Assembly: GCA_005788815.1 (NCBI GenBank)
Contig: SYAZ01000053.1
Span: forward strand, 1 to 64,000
Direction of reading: 5' to 3'
Source: Actinomycetota bacterium
GTDB lineage: Bacteria > Actinomycetota > Acidimicrobiia > Acidimicrobiales > Ilumatobacteraceae
Length of the DNA stretch: 64,000 nt
In this document: positions 1 through 8,700 of the stretch, piece after piece
Position numbering within the stretch: the stretch's first letter is position 1
How the letters are laid out: each line of letters starts with the position of its first letter
Made by a program: the position numbers and the translations under genes
The notes under the pieces: model-generated
Databases searched by the model: none
Told to the model about the DNA's origin: nothing
The model's input: the letters and a program-made list of their open reading frames with translations, nothing else

Positions 1-756
1 GTCAATCAGGCGGTGTTCGTAGGTGAGTTCGGCTTTGTCAAAATCAGCTTTGAACTCTGCATTAAAGATTTCCTCGAACAGATCTTTGAACTGACCGTCG
101 TATGCCTTCAAGATGGTGTTCTTCGTGCTCATATATACGGGATAGTTGCGCGAGAGTCCGTAGCGGAACGATGCACGAGCAAAATCGCGAATGCTGTCGT
201 TGAAGTTGTACATACCCATGGCCACTCCACCGTCGGCTCCGTACTGTGCAACCTTGAATTCCATTGGCGCGCTGCCATCTTCAGGCGTGAACGTCATTGT
301 GACGGAACCGGCACCTGGAACTTTAAAGTCGGTTGCCTTGTACTGATCGCCGTGAGCATGACGACCAATCACGATGGGCTTGGTCCAGCCAGGTACCAGT
401 TTTGGAATATTGCTGCAAATGATGGGTTCGCGAAACACGACGCCACCGAGAATGTTACGAATCGTGCCGTTTGGCGACTTCCACATTTTCTTCAAGCCGA
501 ACTCTTCAACGCGAGCTTCGTCAGGAGTAATGGTTGCGCACTTCACACCGACTCCGTGCTTCAAGATTGCATTGGCTGAGTCAATTGTGACCTGGTCGTC
601 TGTGGCATCGCGGTGCTCCATACCAAGGTCGTAGTACTCAAGATTGATGTCGAGGTACGGCAAGATGAGGCGGTCTTTGATGAACTGCCAGATGATGCGA
701 GTCATCTCATCTCCGTCGAGTTCAACTACTGGATTATCAACCTTGATCTTTGCCAT
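1..756 (-). CDS. icd: NADP-dependent isocitrate dehydrogenase, eukaryote-like type (C-terminus cut off)
   Basis: Converts isocitrate to 2-oxoglutarate with NADP in the TCA cycle. The reading frame is open from an ATG at 756 to the window edge, giving 252 of the roughly 400 residues expected. The N-terminus [20 protein letters not shown] is typical of the homodimeric eukaryote-like IDH family, and the conserved [11 protein letters not shown] and [13 protein letters not shown] stretches follow. An AAAAGG ribosome binding site lies 7-12 nt upstream. The gene diverges from the acyl-CoA dehydrogenase gene. Family assignment is secure; the C-terminal half cannot be inspected. Confidence 0.93.
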   Translation of the reverse strand, partial: MAKIKVDNPVVELDGDEMTRIIWQFIKDRLILPYLDINLEYYDLGMEHRDATDDQVTIDSANAILKHGVGVKCATITPDEARVEEFGLKKMWKSPNGTIRNILGGVVFREPIICSNIPKLVPGWTKPIVIGRHAHGDQYKATDFKVPGAGSVTMTFTPEDGSAPMEFKVAQYGADGGVAMGMYNFNDSIRDFARASFRYGLSRNYPVYMSTKNTILKAYDGQFKDLFEEIFNAEFKADFDKAELTYEHRLID

Positions 757-858
757 GGGAAACACCTTTTCTTGAAGCACCCTCTCGAGGGCCACTACTT
801 GTATCAGACTTGTACACAATAGCGTGATGGCCAAGGCTGCCCCCTACCATCTGTAGCA

Positions 859-1959
859 ATGGATTTTAAATGGAGCCCTGACCAGATATCACTTCGTGAA
901 GAGGCTGCCGCCGTTGCTACTGACGCGGTACAACGTTTTGGTCGCCACAACGTCACTTGGATGAATGGATACTCCAAAGAGTTCTCACAAGAGCTCGCCG
1001 AACGTGGCTGGATCGGCATGATTTGGCCAAAGGAATTTGGTGGCGGAGGCAGACCTCCGATTGACCGCCTCATCGTGGGCGAAGAAATGATCAAGGCTGG
1101 CGCCCCCATTGCAGCGAGTTGGTTTGGTGACCGACAAATGGGTCCGGCACTCATTCAGTACGGAACAAAAGAACAACAAGAACAATTCCTCCCTGACATT
1201 CTCGCGGGCAAGTCCACGTGGTGCATTGGCATGAGCGAACCCAACTCGGGTAGCGACCTTGCTTCATTAAAGACGTCAGCACGTGATGATGGTGATGAAT
1301 GGGTCATCAACGGCCAAAAGATCTGGACAAGTTTTGGCGCCCATGCCGACTATTGCTACCTCATCTGTCGCACCAACAGCGAAGGTCCCCCACACGCAGG
1401 TATTAGCGAAATCATTGTTCCAATGAACACTCCAGGAATTGAGATTCGTCCGATCACCGACATGACCACGAATCGCCACTTCTGTGAAGTCTTCTTTACT
1501 GACGCCCGTGTACCTAAAGCAAACTTGGTAGGTCGCGAAGGCGGAGCATTCGGACAAACCATGCGTCAACTCGAACATGAACGTGGCGGCATTGATCGCC
1601 TCATGTCTAACTATGCACAGTTCAAACACGCGATGTCACTTGCAGATACTTCTAAATCAACAGTTCGCCAAGAAATTGCCAAACTTGAGACTGGCTATCG
1701 CATCGGACGCATTCTTGTCATTCGTGAAGTACTCAGACAAGCGCCCGCCGGTTTCTCGGCTGCAACAAAATGTTTCTGCACCGAACACCAACAAAAGGTC
1801 GATGAGTTTGTGTATCGCATGATGGGTGCTTCTGGTGCTCTCTGGGATGACATGGTGCAGGGTCTTGTGTATGGCCCTGGATACACCATCATGGGCGGCA
1901 CTTCGAATGTCATGCGCAACATCCTTGGCGAGCGCGTCCTCGGATTACCCAAACTCTAA
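859..1959 (+). CDS. Acyl-CoA dehydrogenase family protein
   Basis: A 366-residue flavoprotein of the acyl-CoA dehydrogenase family, expected to introduce an alpha-beta double bond into an acyl-CoA using FAD. It has the N-terminal helical domain (to about 120), the flavin/substrate loop CIGMSEPNSGSDL (122-134), the beta domain with WVINGQKIWTS (148-158) and a C-terminal helical domain. The position that holds the catalytic glutamate in short- and medium-chain enzymes is Gly here (MGGTSNVMRNI, 345-355). E241 in LEHERGG could be the base, as in the isovaleryl- and long-chain-type enzymes. The next gene starts 15 nt downstream on the same strand, so the two are probably co-transcribed. The substrate is unknown. 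Confidence 0.9.
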   Translation: MDFKWSPDQISLREEAAAVATDAVQRFGRHNVTWMNGYSKEFSQELAERGWIGMIWPKEFGGGGRPPIDRLIVGEEMIKAGAPIAASWFGDRQMGPALIQYGTKEQQEQFLPDILAGKSTWCIGMSEPNSGSDLASLKTSARDDGDEWVINGQKIWTSFGAHADYCYLICRTNSEGPPHAGISEIIVPMNTPGIEIRPITDMTTNRHFCEVFFTDARVPKANLVGREGGAFGQTMRQLEHERGGIDRLMSNYAQFKHAMSLADTSKSTVRQEIAKLETGYRIGRILVIREVLRQAPAGFSAATKCFCTEHQQKVDEFVYRMMGASGALWDDMVQGLVYGPGYTIMGGTSNVMRNILGERVLGLPKL

Positions 1960-1973
1960 ATAAGGAGACCGAC

Positions 1974-3299
1974 ATGGCAGACCTCATTGGTCTTAGTACC
2001 AAGATTGTGGATTCGGGAATTGCCGATCAACCAGTGAATAGAACAACCGGCGAACTTTCTGAGATTGCCGACAAGCTCGCCATGGTGGAGTCGTTTAGTC
2101 ATGTTGTCACCTGGGATTCGGGTGATGGACTTGTGTGCTTCGACACGAGCCATGTCAACAGCGGACAACAGGTTGTTGATTCCATTCGATCATGGTCCAC
2201 TGATCCCTTCAATGCTTTGGTCTACACACATGGCCATTCCGACCATGTTGGTGGCAGTGTTGCATTCGGCGCTAACGCTCGTGCGCTCGGGCATCAGGCC
2301 CCACGCGTCATCGCCCACAAGAATGTGCAGCGTCGCTTTGATCGCTACAGATACACCAATGACTGGAACGTTGCTATCAATGCACGTCAGTTCGGTGGCA
2401 TTAGAGGCGACCTCAACAATGCACTGAATGATTTACGACCTGCGTCTGGTGGACCGCGCCTCAGCAATTTCATCCCCGAAGACACACTGGAAACAACGGA
2501 AACAGTCGACAGATTTGCTTCAATGACATTTGGTGACACCGTTGTGGAGTTTCACCACGGTCGCGGCGAAACAGACGACCACCTCTGGTCATGGTTCCCC
2601 GAAAAAAAGTGGGTTGCGACTGGTGACTTCGTTATCTGGAACTTTCCAAATGCCGGAAACCCCCAAAAGGTGCAACGCTGGCCGATTGAGTGGGCTGAAT
2701 CACTACGGGCAATCATCGCTAAAGGACCCGAGTTGTTGCTCCCTGCTCACGGTTTACCCATTGCAGGAAAAGAACGGATTGCACGCGTACTCGACGAGAT
2801 TGCATCTGCTCTCGAATACCTAGTGACATCGACAGTTGAGATGATGAATGCAGGCGAAACACTGAACACAATCATTCACAGTGTGAAGATTCCTGATGCG
2901 ACACTTGGCAAGCCATACCTTCGCCCGCTGTACGACGAACCAGAGTTTGTTGTGCGCAACATTTGGCGTCAGTTCGGTGGCTGGTGGGACGGAGCCCCTT
3001 CTCGCCTCAAGCCATCAACCGATGAATCTGTAGGAACAGAGATTGCTCGACTCTCGGGTGGTGCTGAAGTACTTATGGCGCGCGCAAAAGAATTAGCCGC
3101 ATCGGGAGATTTACGTCTCGCATGCCACCTTGCAGACTTTGCAGGCTGGGCCGCACCAGATGACCCAGACATCCATGCAGCACGATCAGAGATCTATGAA
3201 GTACGACGCAAGAACGAGGCGTCATTGATGGCAAAGGGCATCTTCAAAGGTGCGTCGCGTGAATCAGACTCTGTAGTGAAAAAAGCCACTGGCCAATAG
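1974..3299 (+). CDS. MBL-fold hydrolase with alkyl-sulfatase dimerisation domain
   Basis: A 441-residue metallo-beta-lactamase-fold protein of the alkyl/aryl-sulfatase (SdsA1/BDS1-like) family. The metal-binding motif THGHSDHVGG appears at about 84-93. The ETDDH motif typical of this family follows near 200, and PAHG near 260 fits a further metal-ligand region. From about 280 it continues into the dimerisation domain (YDEPEFVVRNIWRQFGGWW) and a helical TPR-like tail. Its TAAGGAG ribosome binding site overlaps the stop of the acyl-CoA dehydrogenase, so the two likely form one operon. That pairing suggests use of alkyl sulfates or related lipids, but the substrate is inference. No sulfate-binding C-terminal SCP2-like domain is obvious. 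Confidence 0.82.
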   Translation: MADLIGLSTKIVDSGIADQPVNRTTGELSEIADKLAMVESFSHVVTWDSGDGLVCFDTSHVNSGQQVVDSIRSWSTDPFNALVYTHGHSDHVGGSVAFGANARALGHQAPRVIAHKNVQRRFDRYRYTNDWNVAINARQFGGIRGDLNNALNDLRPASGGPRLSNFIPEDTLETTETVDRFASMTFGDTVVEFHHGRGETDDHLWSWFPEKKWVATGDFVIWNFPNAGNPQKVQRWPIEWAESLRAIIAKGPELLLPAHGLPIAGKERIARVLDEIASALEYLVTSTVEMMNAGETLNTIIHSVKIPDATLGKPYLRPLYDEPEFVVRNIWRQFGGWWDGAPSRLKPSTDESVGTEIARLSGGAEVLMARAKELAASGDLRLACHLADFAGWAAPDDPDIHAARSEIYEVRRKNEASLMAKGIFKGASRESDSVVKKATGQ

Positions 3300-3300
3300 T

Positions 3301-4137
3301 TCACGCCACTGTTATCAGAACTAACGCAAGAGCAGCCAACCCAAGCCCTACGGCTTGTGAGCGATGAATCTTTTCTCTATCTAGACGTGTTGCCAGCAGC
3401 AAAGTACTTGCAGGATAGAACGAGTTGATTGTTGCCACGATAGACATCAATCCGTGGCGTACTGCAAGCAGGTACAACGCGTTTGCAACGGTGTCGAGAA
3501 CTCCGGAGCCAATAACAAACTTGCGTAGAGCCCCTATGTCGCGCACCCTATTCCCCGTTACATACATAACTGTCAACATGTAAGGAACAGAAGTAACACG
3601 CATGGCAAATACTGGCCATAAACCTGAGTTATCACTGGTGTGACCCAAGATGACGAACAGCGAACCAAATGTGCAACCCGCAAGTAGTGCCATCAACAAA
3701 ACCTTTGCTGGCGCACGACGATGGTTTGGACCCATCACATCACTAATCAATGCAATGGCAACTAATGCAATGGGGATTCCCAATAAGGCAAGAAACCCTG
3801 GACGTTCCCCTGTAGACAAACCAATGATCACTGGCACAGACGTAGCAGTAACCGCAGAGACGGGAGCCACAACTGTCATGTAACCACTACCCATTGCCTT
3901 ATAGAACGCAAGTAGGCCTGTGGCACCCGCGAGGCCGCCGATGCCGCCCCAGATCCAGTCACTCAACGGTGGCACTGGCACGCCACTTGCTAGAACAAAA
4001 ATAAGCAGTAGAAATCCTGCGACGGATTGACCGATTGCCGTGACCGTAATTGCTGAGATTTTCTGCGAGGCACGTCCACCGCTGTAATCAGCAACTCCGT
4101 ATACACAAGCAGCACACAGCGCTAAAAAAATGTCCAT
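3301..4137 (-). CDS. EamA-family (DMT superfamily) membrane transporter
   Basis: A 278-residue protein made almost entirely of hydrophobic helices, about ten in two halves, as expected for the 10-TM drug/metabolite exporter EamA family. The N-terminus starts directly with a membrane segment (MDIFLALCAACVYGVADYSGG), including the aromatic/glycine-rich turn common in EamA repeats. It ends one base after the convergent hydrolase gene stops. It lies 49 nt downstream of tRNA-Val in the same orientation. The substrate cannot be predicted from sequence. Confidence 0.8.
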   Translation of the reverse strand: MDIFLALCAACVYGVADYSGGRASQKISAITVTAIGQSVAGFLLLIFVLASGVPVPPLSDWIWGGIGGLAGATGLLAFYKAMGSGYMTVVAPVSAVTATSVPVIIGLSTGERPGFLALLGIPIALVAIALISDVMGPNHRRAPAKVLLMALLAGCTFGSLFVILGHTSDNSGLWPVFAMRVTSVPYMLTVMYVTGNRVRDIGALRKFVIGSGVLDTVANALYLLAVRHGLMSIVATINSFYPASTLLLATRLDREKIHRSQAVGLGLAALALVLITVA

Positions 4138-4186
4138 AACAAACTCGGCTGACTAACTACGGAAAGAAAAGTAGTGACTGCATTAG

Positions 4187-4259
4187 TGGGCGCGACGGGG
4201 CTCGAACCCGGGACCCCCACCATGTCATGGTGGTGCTCTACCAACTGAGCTACACGCCC
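4187..4259 (-). tRNA. tRNA-Val (anticodon GAC)
   Basis: A 73-nt cloverleaf read on the minus strand. The acceptor stem GGGCGTG pairs with CGCGCCC (one G-U-type pair), the D-arm is GCTCAGTTGGTAGAGC, the anticodon stem is CCACC/GGTGG with loop ATGACAT giving GAC, and the T-arm contains GGTTCGAGCC. The discriminator base is A. The 3' CCA is not encoded; the next bases are CTA. Confidence 0.95.
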
Positions 4260-4266
4260 TTTTCAG

Positions 4267-4290
4267 GAAGCCCTACTTTATCAGGGCTTC
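4267..4290 (-). other. Stem-loop at the 3' end of hemW
   Basis: A perfect 8-bp stem GAAGCCCT/AGGGCTTC with an 8-nt loop. It overlaps the last codons and the stop of hemW and lies 8 nt before the tRNA-Val gene in the direction of transcription. There is no U-run after it, so it is not a textbook intrinsic terminator. It may protect the hemW 3' end or mark a processing point in a hemW-tRNA transcript (inference). Confidence 0.5.
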
Positions 4291-5342
4291 AGCGTGAGCG
4301 TCACTTCGTTGGCTAAAAGCCTGCCTCTTCGCGTGAGCACCACACGTTCTCCTGCTCGTTCGACGAGATCGCCGAGGTGTTCCTCATCCAGTGTGCCAAC
4401 TGGTACGCCGGCGGTCGTGCGCAGAGACAACTCCAGTGCTTCTTTCCGTCGTGCGAAATCATCAAGAACTTCATCAGCGGCTTCGACTGTTTCGTTGGCC
4501 TGCACTGCTGATATGTACCGCTCTGGTGTGCGCATGTTCCACCAACGTCTGCCATTGAAGTGAGAATGTGCAGCACATCCGAACCCCGTGTAGTTGCCTT
4601 GCGACCAATACACCTTGTTGTGTCGGCATTCGTGTCCAGGCAATGCCCAGTTGCTGATTTCGTAATTGTGCATCCCCGCGGCAATCAGCGCATCGTCCAC
4701 AAGAATGTATTTATCTGCTTGATCATCGTCGTCTGGATGACGTGCGGGGTCATCTGCAAGTGGAGTCCCTGCTTCCACAGTTAATCCATATGCAGAAATA
4801 TGCGTGGGTTGCAGAGCAATTGCCTGACGCACTGTTTCTTTCCAGTCTTCAAGAGACTCGCCATGCACCCCGTAAATCAAATCGAGATTGATTGACGTGA
4901 TGTTTGCACTACGTACAGCCGCTATTGCTTTTTCTACATTTGCAGGATCATGAGTGCGATTTAATGCTTTCAGCACCGACGTCACCATGGATTGCACACC
5001 CATGCTGATGCGATTCACGCCAGCGGCCGCATACACACGCATCATCTCTGGCGTCACATCGTCTGGGTTGCATTCGATGGTGATCTCCGCTTGAGCAGAG
5101 ACAGGAATTGCCTTCACGATTGAAGCAAGCAGTTGCGGGTCGAGGCGCGTTGGGGTTCCCCCACCAAAAAACACGGTGTCGGCAACTGGCATACCGTCTG
5201 CCACTTTGCGCTCAATGTCGGCAATTACCGCTTGTACGTATGACTCCATGATGTCGTCTTTGTCGGTCCATGTTGCAAATGCGCAATAGTCACAGCGGTG
5301 CCGACAAAACGGAATATGAACATAGATACCAAATTCAGACAT
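4281..5342 (-). CDS. hemW: Radical SAM protein HemW (heme chaperone, coproporphyrinogen oxidase-like)
   Basis: A 353-residue radical SAM enzyme of the HemN-like group. The [4Fe-4S] motif CRHRCDYC gives C13, C17 and C20. It is followed by FFGGGTPTRL (SAM/GGGTP motif) and ECNPDDVTPE, and a HemN C-terminal domain occupies about 270-350. The short N-terminus before the first cysteine is typical of HemW, which loads heme into proteins, rather than of genuine HemN. It lies 8 nt after the BldD-like gene at the end of the hrcA-dnaJ-rsmE block. The order lepA-hrcA-dnaJ-hemW is common in Actinobacteria. Confidence 0.93.
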   Translation of the reverse strand: MSEFGIYVHIPFCRHRCDYCAFATWTDKDDIMESYVQAVIADIERKVADGMPVADTVFFGGGTPTRLDPQLLASIVKAIPVSAQAEITIECNPDDVTPEMMRVYAAAGVNRISMGVQSMVTSVLKALNRTHDPANVEKAIAAVRSANITSINLDLIYGVHGESLEDWKETVRQAIALQPTHISAYGLTVEAGTPLADDPARHPDDDDQADKYILVDDALIAAGMHNYEISNWALPGHECRHNKVYWSQGNYTGFGCAAHSHFNGRRWWNMRTPERYISAVQANETVEAADEVLDDFARRKEALELSLRTTAGVPVGTLDEEHLGDLVERAGERVVLTRRGRLLANEVTLTLKP

Positions 5343-5350
5343 GCACGTAC

Positions 5351-5875
5351 TCAGGTAGCGGGAGGAATGAACAGTAAACCGAGTTCGGATAGTTTGTCGC
5401 CCACCCCATCGACTGGCACATCCAACATGACAGCGATGGCGCGGGTGTCGTGTGCGCGCACAGTAATTACTTTTCCGTTGAAATCTTGCCGTTGCACCTG
5501 AATCATGCGCAGCAGACGTTCTAACATCTCAAACTGTTGACCGCTCATCGTTGAGAGTTTCGCTACGTCTATACGCAATTTCTTTGGCGCACCATCTGCA
5601 CTCGCAGCATCTTCCATGCGTTGACTATCGCGTGGTAACAACTGGTCGATACTCACACCATAAAAGCGCGCAAGCCGTTCGAGTCGTGGCACTGAAATGG
5701 CACGCTCACCGCGTTCGTATGCGCCGAGCACAGAGGCTTTGAACTCGCTGTCGCTATTGGCCTCAACCTCAGAGAGAGACCATTGTTTTTGTTGCCGAAT
5801 ACGTCGCAGTCGTTCTCCGACTAAGCGCGTAAACGGAGAATCGTGCAGAAGTTCGTCGTCAGAATATGAAGGCAT
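5351..5875 (-). CDS. BldD-like helix-turn-helix regulator with modified c-di-GMP signature
   Basis: A 174-residue XRE-type regulator. An N-terminal HTH domain (15-81, ending VSIDQLLP) closely resembles BldD (VLGAYERGERAISVPRLERL). After a variable linker, the C-terminal part resembles the BldD ligand domain. BldD of Streptomyces binds c-di-GMP through RGD-x8-RQDD; here the equivalent is RQD (129-131), eight residues, then RAHD (140-143). Both arginines and the outer aspartates are kept, while Gly, Gln and one Asp are replaced. A palindrome containing the BldD-box core lies 4-18 nt upstream of its start. Homology is clear; ligand binding and target genes are unknown. Confidence 0.88.
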   Translation of the reverse strand: MPSYSDDELLHDSPFTRLVGERLRRIRQQKQWSLSEVEANSDSEFKASVLGAYERGERAISVPRLERLARFYGVSIDQLLPRDSQRMEDAASADGAPKKLRIDVAKLSTMSGQQFEMLERLLRMIQVQRQDFNGKVITVRAHDTRAIAVMLDVPVDGVGDKLSELGLLFIPPAT

Positions 5876-5878
5876 AAC

Positions 5879-5893
5879 ACCACACAGTGTGGT
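5879..5893. promoter_or_regulatory. BldD-box-like palindrome before the BldD-like gene
   Basis: A perfect 15-bp palindrome ACCACACAGTGTGGT, 4 nt before the ATG of the BldD-like regulator and 5 nt after the rsmE stop. The centre ACACAGTGT fits the core ACnCWGnGT of the published Streptomyces BldD consensus (gtnACnCWGnGTnac); the outer bases differ but stay symmetric. It is a candidate autoregulatory operator. Confidence 0.6.
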
Positions 5894-5897
5894 TCAT

Positions 5898-6575
5898 TCA
5901 ACGCCGCGAGTGTGCGACCATCAGCGAAGCGCCCACAATTGCTGCGGTTTCCGCCCGCAATATGGTGCTTCCGAGGTCAATGGTGGGCAGAGAGGATGCG
6001 AGTTCGCTGGGGGAAAATCCACCCTCTGGACCAATCACCAACGTGCGAACACCATCCCATGATGCTTGCCCACCGGGTTCGGCCATCGCTATACCGTCAA
6101 CCCCTAAAGCATCGAGCGACACAGGCCCCACGATTTCTGGGAGATACACACGACGAGATTGCATTGCTGCTGCGAGGGCGATGCGGCGGTAACGGTCCAA
6201 GACCTGACTTGTTTTGTCTGAATCCCAACGCACCACACTGCGCTCAAGAGGCTGAAGAATTGCAATGCGGTCAATGCCAATCTCCACAAGTTTTTCGATG
6301 GTGAGATCTGTCTTGTCGCCTTTCACCGGCGCAATAGCAACAGTGAGCAATATCGAATGTTCTGGTTCGGTGACTACTTCAGACACAGACTCAACTGCGC
6401 CATCTTTCCAATGCGTTACTCTCCACGCGCCATGACCATCTGAACACGACACGACTTCACCGTTCTTTAGGCGCAACACTCGTGAAAGATGATGTACATC
6501 ACTATATGTGAGTACCGGATGAGAAATATCCTCGACAAATACATGCGCAGACGAGCGGCGCAATTCATCCATCAT
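5898..6575 (-). CDS. rsmE: 16S rRNA m3U1498 methyltransferase RsmE
   Basis: A 225-residue SPOUT-class methyltransferase that methylates U1498 of 16S rRNA. It has a PUA-like N-terminal part (to about 75) and the SPOUT knot with the SAM-loop motif [12 protein letters not shown] near 180. The C-terminal [15 protein letters not shown] is diagnostic for RsmE. Its start overlaps the dnaJ stop by 4 nt (ATGA), the usual actinobacterial dnaJ-rsmE arrangement. Confidence 0.94.
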   Translation of the reverse strand: MMDELRRSSAHVFVEDISHPVLTYSDVHHLSRVLRLKNGEVVSCSDGHGAWRVTHWKDGAVESVSEVVTEPEHSILLTVAIAPVKGDKTDLTIEKLVEIGIDRIAILQPLERSVVRWDSDKTSQVLDRYRRIALAAAMQSRRVYLPEIVGPVSLDALGVDGIAMAEPGGQASWDGVRTLVIGPEGGFSPSELASSLPTIDLGSTILRAETAAIVGASLMVAHSRR

Positions 6576-7690
6576 GAAAATGCCGATTTAATGCGCGAGA
6601 AGATTCCTTTGTCTGCATTGGCAACTTCTTCGCCCGAGATCTGCGCAAGTTGACGCAAGAGAGCTTCTTGTTCTTCGGAAAGATTCTTTGGCACCGTTAC
6701 TGCAACGCGTACACGAAGGTGACCACGACCGCGACCATTGAGATGCGGGACACCACGACCACGGGCAACAAATTCATGACCATGTTGGGTGCCTGCGGGA
6801 ACGACAAGGTCTAACTCGCCGTCCAAGGCATCGAGAACTTGATGAACTCCCAAGGCGGCTTGCGAAATAGTGAGAGGCAGAATCCAGATGAGATCGTCTT
6901 CGTCCCGTATGAGTTTCTCGTGCTGTGCAACAGCGACGTGAACATATAAATCCCCAGCGGCACCGCCCCTAGCACCAACGGCACCACGACCAGTGAGGCG
7001 CAACGTTTGGCCAGACCTAATGCCTGCAGGAACATCGACGGTGTATGACTCTTTTGATGCGCGACGACCTTCACCAGAACACGAAGAGCAAGGCGTCATG
7101 ACAACTTGTCCCAGACCACCGCACCGACCGCACGGACCTGACGTGACCATCTGGCCGAGCATGCTCTGACGAACCCGACGAACTTGACCTGAACCACTGC
7201 AATCAGAACAGGTAACAGGCTTAGTGCCACCACCTGCGCCACTGCCAGCGCAATCGCTACAAACCACAGCTGTATTTACATCGACTGTGACTTGAGTGCC
7301 GAACATCACACCAGAAAGATCAATGCGTGCGGTGACTTCTAAATCTTGACCACGAGGTGGTCCTGCTTGTTGACGAGAACTAAATCCACCTGAACCACCA
7401 CCGAAGAAAGCTTCAAAAATATCTCCGAGGCCGCCTCCGCCAAATGGGTCACCGCCGCCGCCTGCTCCGCCAAGACCTTGTTCACCGAATCGGTCATAAC
7501 GGGCACGAGTGTCTGGGTCTGACAACACTTCATATGCGCGACTGACTTCTTTGAATTGATTCTCTGCTTCAGGGTCACCCGGATTGGCATCGGGGTGCAA
7601 CTCACGAGCCTTCTTGCGATACGCCTTCTTGATGTCGTCTGCAGATGCGTTTGAACTAACGCCGAGTAGTGCGTAGAAATCTGCACTCAT
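6572..7690 (-). CDS. dnaJ: Chaperone protein DnaJ
   Basis: A 372-residue Hsp40 co-chaperone that stimulates DnaK. The J domain (1-70) carries the HPD triad ([10 protein letters not shown]). A glycine/phenylalanine-rich segment follows. Then come four CxxCxGxG zinc repeats: [24 protein letters not shown] and CSSCSGEG. The two beta-barrel substrate domains and C-terminus are complete. The gene overlaps hrcA by 4 nt upstream and rsmE by 4 nt downstream. This is the HrcA-linked dnaJ2 type common in Actinobacteria rather than a dnaK-grpE-linked copy; no dnaK is in the window. Confidence 0.96.
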   Translation of the reverse strand: MSADFYALLGVSSNASADDIKKAYRKKARELHPDANPGDPEAENQFKEVSRAYEVLSDPDTRARYDRFGEQGLGGAGGGGDPFGGGGLGDIFEAFFGGGSGGFSSRQQAGPPRGQDLEVTARIDLSGVMFGTQVTVDVNTAVVCSDCAGSGAGGGTKPVTCSDCSGSGQVRRVRQSMLGQMVTSGPCGRCGGLGQVVMTPCSSCSGEGRRASKESYTVDVPAGIRSGQTLRLTGRGAVGARGGAAGDLYVHVAVAQHEKLIRDEDDLIWILPLTISQAALGVHQVLDALDGELDLVVPAGTQHGHEFVARGRGVPHLNGRGRGHLRVRVAVTVPKNLSEEQEALLRQLAQISGEEVANADKGIFSRIKSAFS

Positions 7691-8688
7691 GACACGCCCT
7701 CTGCAATGTGTCTACCTAATTGTTCACTGACTACTTCAACTGTGGTGAGTGCTTGAGGGTAATTCATGCGTGTAGGGCCAAGCACACCAACAGAACCAAC
7801 AATTTCACCGTCGGCCATGACAGGCGAAACAACGACGGAACAAGCCGACAACGGCTCCACTCCATGTTCAGCACCAATTGCTACAGAGAGCCCACGGTCA
7901 AGGAGGTCTTGCAACAATGTGACCACCACAAATTGTTGTTCGATAGTGGAAAGCACGTCGCGCACAATATCAACAGCGTCGAATGCATTCGCCAAAGAGG
8001 AAGCGCCACCAACAAAGACCGGCTGATCATTGCGATGACGCGACAAGGCATTGATAGTTGCAAAACATACAGCATCCACATGAGCATCGTTCGTGGATGG
8101 AACCGAGCCAATGTCGCCGAGAGATTTCGCAACAAGATGACGAGACACATGCTGAACGGCAGAAGCAATGTGATCATCAGAGATGTCTTCCGACATTTGA
8201 ATTGTCTCGTTTTCCACATTGTGATTGGAGAGAACCACAACAACTGTTGCTGAACGTGGTGTGACTCGGCTGATATGCACCGCCAATACTGTGGTCTTCT
8301 CGGCTTCTGGGCCTACCACCACAGCCGTATGGTGCGTGATGTTTGCGAGAAGCGTGGTGGTGTGACGAAGCAGATCTTCAAGTCGACCATGTGTTCCTTT
8401 GAAGAAATCGCCGACTTGTGATGCTTCTTCAGCAGCTAGAACACCTTGTGGCGTGATGGAGTCGACAAAGTGTCGATACCCCTTGTCCGTTGGGATGCGA
8501 CCCGCAGATGTGTGCGGCTGTGCGAGATAGCCCTCTTGCTCGAGTACGGCCATTTCATTGCGAACCGTGGCAGACGAAACCTTGACAGAAGGAAGTGTGG
8601 CTATATGTGTAGACCCCACGGGCAAACCCGTCGCTACGTACTCTTGGACTACTGCCTTGAGAATTGCGGTCTTTCGCTCGTCCAACAT
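7687..8688 (-). CDS. hrcA: Heat-inducible transcription repressor HrcA
   Basis: A 333-residue HrcA-family repressor. The N-terminal winged helix contains [23 protein letters not shown], and [16 protein letters not shown] follows; both are family hallmarks. A GAF-like domain and C-terminal GPTRMNYPQ complete it. HrcA normally binds the CIRCE inverted repeat. No TTAGCACTC-n9-GAGTGCTAA copy is visible before this gene or elsewhere in the window, so its targets would lie outside. It is the first heat-shock gene after the photolyase, 12 nt downstream. Confidence 0.95.
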   Translation of the reverse strand: MLDERKTAILKAVVQEYVATGLPVGSTHIATLPSVKVSSATVRNEMAVLEQEGYLAQPHTSAGRIPTDKGYRHFVDSITPQGVLAAEEASQVGDFFKGTHGRLEDLLRHTTTLLANITHHTAVVVGPEAEKTTVLAVHISRVTPRSATVVVVLSNHNVENETIQMSEDISDDHIASAVQHVSRHLVAKSLGDIGSVPSTNDAHVDAVCFATINALSRHRNDQPVFVGGASSLANAFDAVDIVRDVLSTIEQQFVVVTLLQDLLDRGLSVAIGAEHGVEPLSACSVVVSPVMADGEIVGSVGVLGPTRMNYPQALTTVEVVSEQLGRHIAEGVS

Positions 8689-8700
8689 GATTCGGGAATT

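Noticed and set aside
13-822. Plus-strand reading frames over the first 800 bases
   Set aside because: They are antisense to the clear isocitrate dehydrogenase gene, whose frame is open to the window edge.
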